Made by a program: the position numbers and the translations under genes. Below, one piece after another: positions 8,467 to 15,877 of a stretch of DNA of 64,000 nucleotides. The DNA comes from Pseudomonas congelans (GTDB lineage Bacteria; Pseudomonadota; Gammaproteobacteria; Pseudomonadales; Pseudomonadaceae), in the NCBI RefSeq assembly GCF_900103225.1, contig NZ_FNJH01000005.1, positions 1 through 64,000 of the forward strand, written 5' to 3'. Positions within the stretch are counted from its first letter, which is position 1. Every line of letters begins with the position of its first letter. The notes under the pieces are model-generated. The model was not told where the DNA came from and ran no database searches. It saw nothing but the letters and a program-made list of their open reading frames with translations.

Positions 8467-9342
8467 ATGACTGAATTGATTCGCCTGCTTCCCGACGTGG
8501 ACCTCATCCGCAGTATCGATGCCCTTCTACCGCAGACTCAGTGCGGCAAGTGCGGCCATCCTGGCTGCAAGCCCTACGCCGAGGGTATCGCTGGCGGTGA
8601 AGCCATCAACAAATGCCCACCGGGCGGCGACGAAACGATCGTCCAGCTGGCCGAACTGCTGTCGGTTCCGGTCCTGACACTGGATATGCAACGCGGCACT
8701 GCACCGGCGCAGGTTGCATTCATTCGCGAAGCAGAGTGCATCGGTTGTACAAAATGCATTCAGGCCTGCCCCGTGGATGCCATTCTCGGCGCAGCCAAGC
8801 TGATGCACACCGTGATTATCGATGAATGCACAGGCTGTGATCTGTGCATTGCGCCGTGCCCGGTGGATTGCATTGAAATGCATCCGCTGCCGCTGGCAAC
8901 GGTCACTCCCATCGTGGGTGGTCTGGCCCCTACCCCCGAGCTGCAGGAGGCGCGGCAGCGCAAGCGTACCCATGCCCGACTGCGTTTCGAAGCACGCAAT
9001 GCACGCCTGCACCGCGAACAGCAAACGCGGCTGGCAGAGCGCCTTGCGCGGTCGCAGCGCGTTGAATCAGCTCGTGACAATCTGCCCCGATCCGCCGTCG
9101 CACTCGCCCGGAACGACAAACCTGCCGGGCCGGATGAAGCCTTGAAAAAAGCCCGAATTGCCCTGGCCATGAGCCGCGCGCAGCTCAACAAGTCACTCAA
9201 GGCATTTGGTCACCCTCCGATTGCGGAACAGGCCGCCAGGCTTGTGGAATTGCAGCGCGAATACGAAGCTGCCGAGCAGACACTTGCAGCACTTCTGCCA
9301 CCCCCCGCACAGGCCAATTCCGAGGAAAAGCTCCGCCCATGA
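8467..9342 (+). CDS. rnfB: RnfB-like ferredoxin subunit, soluble and without the other Rnf genes
   Basis: A 291-residue protein. The RnfB Fe-S domain starts almost at the N-terminus (QTQCGKCGHPGCKPYA near residue 22), followed by two 4Fe-4S ferredoxin motifs, CIGCTKCIQACP and CTGCDLCIAPCP. After residue 150 comes a charged, helical extension of about 140 residues. Membrane-complex RnfB normally begins with a hydrophobic anchor; none is present. RnfB is a subunit of the Rnf/Rsx ferredoxin:NAD oxidoreductase, but rnfA, C, D, G and E are absent. In other pseudomonads an rnf operon ends with nth, and the four-base overlap with nth here suggests the remnant of that operon. It may now act as a soluble electron carrier, perhaps for Nth. 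Confidence 0.85.
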   Translation: MTELIRLLPDVDLIRSIDALLPQTQCGKCGHPGCKPYAEGIAGGEAINKCPPGGDETIVQLAELLSVPVLTLDMQRGTAPAQVAFIREAECIGCTKCIQACPVDAILGAAKLMHTVIIDECTGCDLCIAPCPVDCIEMHPLPLATVTPIVGGLAPTPELQEARQRKRTHARLRFEARNARLHREQQTRLAERLARSQRVESARDNLPRSAVALARNDKPAGPDEALKKARIALAMSRAQLNKSLKAFGHPPIAEQAARLVELQREYEAAEQTLAALLPPPAQANSEEKLRP

Positions 9343-9977
9343 ATGCCGCAAAACGCCAGGAAATCTTTCGCAGGCTGCACGAGGACAATCCGGACCCAAA
9401 AACCGAATTGGCCTACACCACGCCTTTTGAACTGTTGATAGCCGTCATCCTTTCCGCCCAGGCCACCGACGTCAGCGTCAACAAGGCGACTGCCAGGCTC
9501 TACCCGGTAGCCAATACGCCACAGGCCATCTACGAGCTGGGTGTAGAAGGGCTTTCCGAGTACATCAAGACAATCGGCCTGTATAACAGCAAAGCCAAAA
9601 ACGTGATTGAAACCTGCCGCATGCTGGTGGAACTGCACAACGGCGAAGTACCGCAAACCCGGGAAGCACTCGAGGCGCTGCCGGGCGTCGGGCGCAAAAC
9701 GGCTAACGTTGTGCTCAATACCGCTTTCCGTCAGATCGCGATGGCCGTGGATACGCATATCTTTCGCGTCAGCAATCGCACGGGCATCGCGCCCGGCAAA
9801 AATGTGGTGGAGGTAGAAAGACAACTGATGAAATTTGTGCCGAAAAACTACCTGCTCGATGCCCATCACTGGCTGATTCTGCACGGACGCTACGTTTGCC
9901 AGGCACGTAAACCGCGGTGCGGCAGCTGCCGCATAGAGGACCTGTGCGATTACAAGGCAAAAACGTCCGACGATTGA
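9339..9977 (+). CDS. nth: endonuclease III
   Basis: A 212-residue base-excision-repair glycosylase/AP lyase for oxidised pyrimidines. The helix-hairpin-helix is LPGVGRKTA and contains the catalytic Lys. The catalytic Asp is in VDTHIFRVSNR. The 4Fe-4S cluster ligands are C-x6-C-x2-C-x5-C near residues 187-203. The ATG overlaps the rnfB-like stop codon by four bases, so the two are co-translated. Confidence 0.97.
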   Translation: MNAAKRQEIFRRLHEDNPDPKTELAYTTPFELLIAVILSAQATDVSVNKATARLYPVANTPQAIYELGVEGLSEYIKTIGLYNSKAKNVIETCRMLVELHNGEVPQTREALEALPGVGRKTANVVLNTAFRQIAMAVDTHIFRVSNRTGIAPGKNVVEVERQLMKFVPKNYLLDAHHWLILHGRYVCQARKPRCGSCRIEDLCDYKAKTSDD

Positions 9978-10083
9978 GCCCGACAGTTCATTGATGTCTG
10001 GTCGATTGAAAAAATCTTTTTTACCCGTCTGTGGATTGTCGCTATAAGAAGCGCCAGAGAGCCCAAGCCCTGGAGTCGACTTC

Positions 10084-10266
10084 ATGAGCACTGACAACGA
10101 ACAACTGGACGTAGATGACGACCTTGTCGCCGTTGATGCGGACGACACAGAACCCGCAACTGTCGAGCCGGCGAAGACCAACCTGAGCAAACGACGCACC
10201 ATCGACAACCTTCTTGAAGAAAGACGTTTGCAGAAACAATTGGCTGATTACGACTTCGATTTCTAG
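10084..10266 (+). CDS. PA3496-family small acidic protein
   Basis: A 60-residue protein with an acidic first half (DVDDDLVAVDADD) and a basic middle (SKRRTIDNLLEERRLQKQL) ending in DYDFDF. Homologues lie directly after nth in pseudomonads and are named PA3496-family putative envelope integrity proteins; the biochemical role is not known to me. There is no signal peptide or membrane segment. A hairpin follows at 10311-10334. Confidence 0.8.
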   Translation: MSTDNEQLDVDDDLVAVDADDTEPATVEPAKTNLSKRRTIDNLLEERRLQKQLADYDFDF

Positions 10267-10310
10267 ATTGATCCGAAACCTCGCCACCGACTTCCTTTCA
10301 TGTGTTGCCT

Positions 10311-10334
10311 GAAGCCTCTCGCAGAAGAGGCTTC
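10311..10334. terminator. hairpin between the convergent PA3496-type and response-regulator genes
   Basis: Arms GAAGCCTCT (10311-10319) and AGAGGCTTC (10326-10334). It lies between convergent genes and is plausible as a bidirectional terminator, although no strong T run follows. Confidence 0.6.
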
Positions 10335-10421
10335 ACTATGTGATCACGACGTGAAATGACTACTCGATAGCTGAACTGCACCAGTGGGCATCAGGCACGA
10401 CGACTCTAGGGAGCCCCTTAC

Positions 10422-11048
10422 TCAGACAAGCCCGTTACGTTGGGCGAGCTCGATCAGATCGACCAGTGAGTGCGCGTTGAGCTTGAGCAACAAACGCGTT
10501 TTATAAGTACTGACGGTCTTGTTGCTCAAAAACATGCCGTCGGCAATTTCCTTGTTGGTCTTGCCTCTGGCCAACTGCTGCAAAACCATCATCTCCCTGC
10601 CGGAAAGCCGGTCGACCATGTCCGACTCACTTGCGTTGCCCATACTGGAGCGAACAGTGTGCAACGCCTGGTTGGGGAAGTAGCTGTACCCTGACAATAC
10701 CGCCTTGATGGCACTGAGCAGTTCGGTCAGATCCTGTTGCTTGCAGACATAACCGGCTGCCCCGGCCTGCATGCAGCGCATGGAAAAGTGACCCGGTGCC
10801 TGGGAGGTGAGGATCAAAACCTTGAATGGCAACGTCATGGCTGACAGACGGGCAATCACCTCCAGCCCGTCGAGCTTGGGGATACCGATATCGAGAATGA
10901 CGATATCCGGAAGGTGTTCACGCGCCAGTTGCAGAGCATCCACACCGTTGTCAGTCTCCGCAATGACCTCATAGCCATGACGCTCCATCAGCATGCGCAC
11001 AGCAAGGCGAATGACGGGATGATCATCCACGATCAGCACTTTATTCAT
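10422..11048 (-). CDS. NarL/LuxR-type response regulator of the EvgA/BvgA/RcsB group
   Basis: A 208-residue two-domain regulator, starting at the ATG at 11048 (MNKVLIVDDHP). The receiver domain has the acidic pair DD at 8-9 and the phospho-acceptor Asp at residue 53 (VILDIGIP). A C-terminal LuxR HTH (LSGREMMVLQQLARGKTNKEIA ... KTVSTYKTRLL) spans about 140-205. This is the layout of EvgA and BvgA, which act with BvgS-type hybrid kinases; no kinase is in the window, so it is an orphan here. The promoter region upstream carries TTCCTACA at 11154 and 11176. That octamer is half of the EvgA-box palindrome as I remember it, so autoregulation is plausible. Confidence 0.88.
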   Translation of the reverse strand: MNKVLIVDDHPVIRLAVRMLMERHGYEVIAETDNGVDALQLAREHLPDIVILDIGIPKLDGLEVIARLSAMTLPFKVLILTSQAPGHFSMRCMQAGAAGYVCKQQDLTELLSAIKAVLSGYSYFPNQALHTVRSSMGNASESDMVDRLSGREMMVLQQLARGKTNKEIADGMFLSNKTVSTYKTRLLLKLNAHSLVDLIELAQRNGLV

Positions 11049-11153
11049 GGGCAGTCCATTTTTCGCTATTCGAATTTTCAGAGCCAGCACAATAACTTAG
11101 TCGTTTACTGCTTTGCATGGCGCTCACCCTTGTGGACCGACAGCCAAAGACCA

Positions 11154-11183
11154 TTCCTACAATTACAGCAGAAACTTCCTACA
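11154..11183 (+). promoter_or_regulatory. paired TTCCTACA boxes, site 1
   Basis: Two exact TTCCTACA octamers start at 11154 and 11176, 22 bp or about two helical turns apart, 106-135 bp upstream of the response-regulator start. TTCYTACA is the half-site of the EvgA box in E. coli as I recall it, and BvgA and RcsB sites share the TTCCTA core. Binding by the adjacent regulator is inference. Confidence 0.5.
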
Positions 11184-11712
11184 ATACTTGGCAGAACCGT
11201 ACATTTTTTATTAATTTTCACAGAGCCTTCCTTTTCGGAACCTGGTGAATTTTTTCTGATAGCTACGGCACAAGCATCGCAGCATCAGTAGATAAATGCG
11301 CGCACCAGACGCTTGCCGAACTTTCAAGTTCGAAATGCCCCTGCTGCACCTGTCAAAGTATCACCAGCGTATTCCTGCATCGGCGTCACGACACGAGACC
11401 AATACATGGCTTATCGCCAGCAAATTAAAACCAATACCTTTAGTCGAGTCATTTGAAACAGGTCATGCCCTTCGCGCCCCGCAAAAACAAGGCCCCCATC
11501 ACAGCGCACTGTTATCGGCATGCAGCATGGAAAACGAAACGTGCACATGGCGCCCCCCTGGCAGGGCGACTGAAAAGCCCCCGCATGCGGACGCCCGGTC
11601 CTGCACACACGCTTGAAGAGCAAGGAATACATTCACATGCTACATACGTAAACAAGGTTTAAAAATTACACACCATTTACAGAATTTCGTACAAATATTT
11701 ATTTAAGGAGAA

Positions 11713-11742
11713 GCCTTACAAAACATCAAGAAAAGTCCTACA
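11713..11742 (+). promoter_or_regulatory. paired GCCTTACA / GTCCTACA boxes, site 2
   Basis: GCCTTACA starts at 11713 and GTCCTACA at 11735, again 22 bp apart. Just upstream, TACA ends at 11670, 11681 and 11693, at about 11-12-bp steps. The spacing matches site 1. Confidence 0.4.
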
Positions 11743-11833
11743 TCTGAACTCACGACATCAACATGCCATGCTTCCATGAACCGATCACTGCCATGTTTTC
11801 ACCCAGCATCCCTTCACCTCTTACCACCGCAAA

Positions 11834-11863
11834 ATCTTACACACACCATAGCATAACCCTACA
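11834..11863 (+). promoter_or_regulatory. paired ATCTTACA / ACCCTACA boxes, site 3
   Basis: ATCTTACA starts at 11834 and ACCCTACA at 11856, the third pair with a 22-bp step. A weaker pair, GGACTACA at 11951 and CCATTACA at 11974, has a 23-bp step. Confidence 0.4.
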
Positions 11864-12315
11864 TCATTCAAGAGCATGAGCAGCTCCTTCGACAAGTAGC
11901 AAATACCATTTTTTATTTCAAAGCCAGCCGCGCTCTTTCGAACAGGAAACGGACTACACAATTAACAGACGCACCATTACAACTCGTAAGACCTTATAAA
12001 AACCGTCCAATCAAATCTTGTAACTCACCATTTTTCCCTTGCAAATTTTATTACCAGTCGTTACTTTTTTAACAGCAACTTCATTACTTGCTGTTCTTGA
12101 ACACGCGAAGCCCTGTGGCATCCTGTCGCTACGCACGGTACTTATGTACTTCATCCGCGGCGCATTGACACAGGCTTTGTGTATCGCGTGGCCGGATGAA
12201 TACAGGCAAAGGGTTATATCGCCGATTCAGCACCACTGTCTTCTGGACACTCTCGGGGCGCCTGGCAACTCTTTTGAATGGGCCCTGTATAACCATGTTC
12301 AAAAAGGGATTTACC

Positions 12316-12828
12316 ATGAACACTAAATACACCCGTACGCGGCCATCCCCCCACACCGCGTCTGACCTGATGACCGCAGTGGAAGCGTTTGTTGCCAAAG
12401 GCGGTGTTATTGCAGTCATCCCCGAAGGAGAGACTGCAGCATTATCGAGTACAACGCCTGCTGAGGAACATACACCTGAACTCGCTGGAAAAGTTCAGCA
12501 ACTGAAGTATCTGGCCGCCAAGGGGGCGGGCTTTACCGCATTGCAGTACTCATTACGCATGAATAAAAGGGCTATTCGTCGGCTGGCGACAGAAAACGGC
12601 GTGGCCATTAAACTCAGCCACCCCTCGCTGCCCTCTGGCAGGCAGGCAGCTCATGACCTTACGGATATCGACGACGTCGTTGCAGGCCACGCCATGCACT
12701 ACTCGGCACTGGGCTACACCGCGTCCGAGATCGCCGGGATACTCGACCTGAGTCTCCGTCAGATACTCAACATTGGCAAGGCCTACCGGCTTGAGTTCGG
12801 GCAACAACGGGAGCGCGACAGGCACTGA
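12316..12828 (+). CDS. unrecognised protein with two helix-turn-helix-like segments
   Basis: A 170-residue protein, not recognised. The ATG at 12316 is preceded by AAAAAGGGA; the upstream in-frame ATG at 12196 would add an unlikely 40 residues. Residues 61-95 (AAKGAGFTALQYSLRMNKR and onward) and 128-158 (GYTASEIAGILDLSLRQIL) each look like a helix-turn-helix, joined by a linker. There is no signal peptide or membrane segment. It sits in the AT-rich accessory insert between the response regulator and the MvaT-like fragment, so a regulatory role is plausible but unproven. It could also be a remnant of a mobile-element regulator. Confidence 0.6.
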   Translation: MNTKYTRTRPSPHTASDLMTAVEAFVAKGGVIAVIPEGETAALSSTTPAEEHTPELAGKVQQLKYLAAKGAGFTALQYSLRMNKRAIRRLATENGVAIKLSHPSLPSGRQAAHDLTDIDDVVAGHAMHYSALGYTASEIAGILDLSLRQILNIGKAYRLEFGQQRERDRH

Positions 12829-13163
12829 ATAATCACGCCAGGAACAGACACGGTGTGCGATAGATGTCAGATAGCCGATGGAAAGCGCTGTCATGCCCTG
12901 CGTTGAACATCTACAGGTGCTGTAGGAAAACACTAAAACAAGTAGGCGCTTTTCGACGCCAACGGTAAGAAGTTCTTCGACGACTGCATACACACGACCA
13001 CAGAATCATGCTGGGCAATGACTGCGCATTGAAATTCCATGTAAAAACAGTGACAGGCTTCTTTGCACACTGCCACCTAACACAGAGGAGCGCCTTCTCA
13101 CTCATGAGCCAACATGATTTTACTGATTCACTGTTTTTTACATGACACCTCGAAGGAAGGACC
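12829..13163. other. intergenic region with an inverted TTCCTACA box
   Basis: About 335 bp with no credible ORF. TGTAGGAA at 12921-12928 is the exact reverse complement of the TTCCTACA box, and a GTAGG follows at 12942. A GAAGGAAGG ribosome-binding segment at 13152-13160 precedes the ATG at 13164. Confidence 0.5.
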
Positions 13164-13423
13164 ATGTCGATATTAAAAGAATACCGCGCCATTGAAACGC
13201 AGTGAGCAAACAGCAGGCACTGCTTGAAACACTCAAGTGCAATAAGCAATTTGTCCACACACTCGAATTCGAGAAACAGCTGAAGGCGTTAATGAAGCGT
13301 CACGGCGTGAGGCAGGAGGATATTCTGAACTATCTTAGCCCTGCGCCCGAGCATGCCGCAGTTGCTGTGCAAGAAAAAAGGCGCCTTACGGCAGCTCTGA
13401 AAAAAACCGCGTACAGCCGCTGA
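13164..13423 (+). pseudogene. truncated, frame-interrupted MvaT/MvaU-family (H-NS-like) gene
   Basis: After a strong ribosome-binding site, ATG at 13164 opens a 13-codon ORF (MSILKEYRAIETQ) closed by TGA at 13203-13205. A GTG at 13202 overlaps that stop in the -1 frame and opens a 73-codon ORF ending at 13423. Joined by a -1 shift, the two give an N-terminal oligomerisation domain that aligns without a gap to MvaT as I remember it: EYRAxE, then 37 residues to the end of EFE, then KQLKALMKRHG and ILNYLSP. The C-terminal DNA-binding domain of MvaT is missing. Possibilities are a frameshifted pseudogene, translational coupling through the GTGA overlap giving a short dimerisation-only protein, or a sequencing error. 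MvaT proteins silence AT-rich foreign DNA; a fragment could act as an antagonist, as H-NST does. Confidence 0.65.
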
Positions 13424-13447
13424 CGCATGAAGGGCCGTCAGCATCTG

Positions 13448-13473
13448 AAGTGCAGCCCTGAGGGGCTGCACTT
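13448..13473. terminator. bidirectional terminator between the MvaT-like fragment and argG
   Basis: Perfect 11-bp arms AAGTGCAGCCC (13448-13458) and GGGCTGCACTT (13463-13473) with a 4-nt loop, between convergent genes. Confidence 0.8.
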
Positions 13474-13488
13474 ATCAAACGTGCGGCA

Positions 13489-14706
13489 TCAGAACAGCTT
13501 GCGACCCTTGTTGGCTGCAATCCGCATGCGCAATGCGTTGAGCTTGATGAAGCCCGCTGCATCGGCCTGATCGTAGGCACCTGCGTCATCTTCGAACGTG
13601 GCAATGTTGGCGTCGAACAGCGAATCATCCGACTTGCGACCGGTAACGATCACATTGCCCTTGTACAACTTCAGACGCACAACGCCGTTCACGTGAGCCT
13701 GGGATGCGTCGATCATCTGCTGCAGCATCAGACGCTCAGGGCTCCACCAGTAACCTGTGTAGATCAGGCTGGCGTATTTGGCCATGAGTTCGTCCTTGAG
13801 GTGGGCGACTTCGCGGTCCAGGGTGATCGATTCGATGGCGCGGTGAGCGCGCAGCATGATGGTGCCACCAGGGGTCTCGTAGCAGCCACGGGACTTCATG
13901 CCCACATAACGGTTTTCAACGATATCCAGACGGCCGATACCGTTTTCGCCACCGATGCGGTTCAGGGTCGCCAGCACAGTGGCCGGAGTCATTTCGACGC
14001 CGTCCAGAGCAACGATGTCGCCATTGCGATAGGTCAGCTCAAGATAGGTCGCAACGTTTGGCGCGTCCTCAGGGGACTTGGTCCAGCGCCACATGTCTTC
14101 TTCGTGCTCGGTCCAGGTGTCTTCCAGCACGCCGCCCTCATAAGAGATGTGCAGCAGGTTGGCATCCATGGAGTACGGGGATTTCTTCTTGCCGTGACGC
14201 TCGATCGGAATGTTGTGCTTCTCGGCGTAGTCCATCAGTTTTTCACGCGACAGCAGATCCCATTCACGCCACGGAGCGATGACCTTCACGCCTGGCTTGA
14301 GCGCGTAGGCACCCAGCTCGAAACGTACCTGGTCGTTACCCTTGCCGGTTGCGCCGTGGGAAATGGCGTCAGCGCCGGTTTCGTTGGCGATCTCGATCAG
14401 ACGCTTAGCGATCAAAGGACGGGCGATGGAGGTACCCAGCAGGTACTCGCCTTCATAGACGGTGTTGGCACGGAACATCGGGAAGACGAAATCGCGCACG
14501 AATTCTTCGCGCAGGTCATCGATGTAGATTTCTTTCACGCCCATGGCCTGAGCCTTGGCGCGTGCCGGCTCTACTTCTTCACCCTGACCCAGGTCAGCGG
14601 TAAAGGTCACCACTTCGCAGTTGTACGTATCTTGCAGCCACTTGAGGATTACCGAAGTATCCAGGCCACCGGAATACGCGAGAACTACCTTGTTTACGTC
14701 CGCCAT
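13489..14706 (-). CDS. argG: argininosuccinate synthase
   Basis: A 405-residue cytosolic enzyme that joins citrulline and aspartate with ATP in arginine biosynthesis. The PP-loop ATP-binding motif AYSGGLDTSV is at residues 9-18. The family blocks GATGKGNDQVRFE and SPYSMDANL are intact and the length is normal. It follows motY on the same strand with a 120-bp gap, so it probably has its own promoter. argF, the preceding step of the pathway, is at 22225. Confidence 0.98.
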   Translation of the reverse strand: MADVNKVVLAYSGGLDTSVILKWLQDTYNCEVVTFTADLGQGEEVEPARAKAQAMGVKEIYIDDLREEFVRDFVFPMFRANTVYEGEYLLGTSIARPLIAKRLIEIANETGADAISHGATGKGNDQVRFELGAYALKPGVKVIAPWREWDLLSREKLMDYAEKHNIPIERHGKKKSPYSMDANLLHISYEGGVLEDTWTEHEEDMWRWTKSPEDAPNVATYLELTYRNGDIVALDGVEMTPATVLATLNRIGGENGIGRLDIVENRYVGMKSRGCYETPGGTIMLRAHRAIESITLDREVAHLKDELMAKYASLIYTGYWWSPERLMLQQMIDASQAHVNGVVRLKLYKGNVIVTGRKSDDSLFDANIATFEDDAGAYDQADAAGFIKLNALRMRIAANKGRKLF

Positions 14707-14826
14707 GCCATCACTCCACCGGGTTGTACGGAAAACCGCTGATTCTACCGTTCAAACCAGCAAATTTACAGGGGCGCGACAGCTTGTGACGACAAGGCGA
14801 CGTCTGACAGGGGCCTTTTACAGGCC

Positions 14827-15741
14827 TTAAGAGGTGTGTGCCGCGTTGGCAGATGCGACCGGTACCGGGCGCTCATCGGGTGCAACGCGTTCGAGGTGCA
14901 CGTTCACCCGGCGGTTGCGCGCACGGTTGGCTTCATTGGTGTTGGGCGCCAGCGGATAGCGTTCGCCGTGAAAGCGCAGGGTGATTTGCTGCTCGGGTAT
15001 GCCTTGAGCCTTGAAATAATCCATGACTGCCAACGCGCGACGGCGGGACAGGTCACGATTGGTCAGACGATTGCCGCTGTTATCCGAATGGCCGTCCAGT
15101 TCGATGCGGTTCACGGTCGGATCGGCCTTCAAATAGGCAACCATGTTGTCCAGACGCGCCTTGGCACGGGCGTCCAGCTCGATACCGCCGCCCGGGAAAC
15201 CTACCTCGGCCTGTTTGATCTGATCGAAGTTCATCGGCAACAGTTTGGAAGTGCATGCCTGGTAGTCGTTGAATGCCTTGCTGAACTTGACCGGCAGCAG
15301 ACGCACTTCCATCTGACCGCCGTCTCGGGTGTAGTGGCGAATGAGTGGACTGCGCCCGTCCATCAGGCCGCTGATCAGACGTCCGGCCTGGGCCTGAGAG
15401 GTATTGAAGGGAATATCGCCATTGTTGACGCGCACCGATCCCAGGTTGATATCGCCGCGTCCCGGCTGCCAGGGCGCCGCAGCCGCCAGCAACGTCGCAG
15501 AGCCGTTACCGAGCATGTTGTATGAAGCCTTGAGGCGAAACGTCGCCTGCTCGCCCGCGCGGCGCACGAACTCACCGGCACCGAAGTCGGTGATCGGTTG
15601 AGTCAGGCGGCACTCGAACTGATCGCCTTCGACCTTCCACTCAATGCTCTCCAGACGCGTCTGGAAACTGATAGCCATCGCCGGGAGGCTGGCAAACATG
15701 CTGAGCAGGGCTAAATATCGCTGGCGCACGGGAGGCTCCAC
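14827..15741 (-). CDS. motY: MotY-like flagellar stator-associated OmpA-family protein
   Basis: A 304-residue exported protein. The N-terminus has a hydrophobic signal (YLALLSMFASLPAMAIS). The C-terminal half is an OmpA-like peptidoglycan-binding domain (RIELDGHSDNSGN ... NRDLSRRRA). In pseudomonads the gene between argG and pyrC is motY, which forms the T-ring needed for stator function in the polar flagellum. Function is inferred from fold and position. Confidence 0.88.
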   Translation of the reverse strand: MEPPVRQRYLALLSMFASLPAMAISFQTRLESIEWKVEGDQFECRLTQPITDFGAGEFVRRAGEQATFRLKASYNMLGNGSATLLAAAAPWQPGRGDINLGSVRVNNGDIPFNTSQAQAGRLISGLMDGRSPLIRHYTRDGGQMEVRLLPVKFSKAFNDYQACTSKLLPMNFDQIKQAEVGFPGGGIELDARAKARLDNMVAYLKADPTVNRIELDGHSDNSGNRLTNRDLSRRRALAVMDYFKAQGIPEQQITLRFHGERYPLAPNTNEANRARNRRVNVHLERVAPDERPVPVASANAAHTS

Positions 15742-15877
15742 TGGAAATGAACGCGAAACAGAAAATACCGACTGACAAGGGAGCTATCGGTAACTTCATG
15801 CAAAACTTGATAGCGGATGCCTGAGAGAGTCTTTTCCGGTAGCATTCCCAGCGAGTTTGACCCGCCTGGAATCCCCA

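Larger units (their letters stand above)
11049..12315. other. 1.27-kb AT-rich non-coding region with phased TACA-ended motifs
   Basis: No ORF here looks real; those present have low-complexity or shadow-like composition. The stretch is far richer in A and T than the flanking core genes, especially 11640-12080. It carries pairs of octamers ending in TACA on the plus strand, listed separately, whose starts are 22 bp apart in three pairs. A dyad AACAGCAA (12071-12078) / TTGCTGTT (12088-12095) is also present. It could be a large regulatory region or could hide a small RNA; no terminator-like stem with a T tract points to one. Confidence 0.5.

Noticed and set aside
11296..11616. A 106-codon ORF in the AT-rich region before the two-HTH gene
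   Set aside because: No ribosome-binding site, no domain and random-looking composition; not supported as a gene.
12071..12095. Dyad AACAGCAA / TTGCTGTT considered as a small-RNA terminator
   Set aside because: No T run follows on either strand in the right orientation; it may be a chance dyad or an operator.
12039..12326. A 95-codon ORF with a hydrophobic start just before the two-HTH gene
   Set aside because: It would need a TTG start without a ribosome-binding site and overlaps the better-supported start at 12316.
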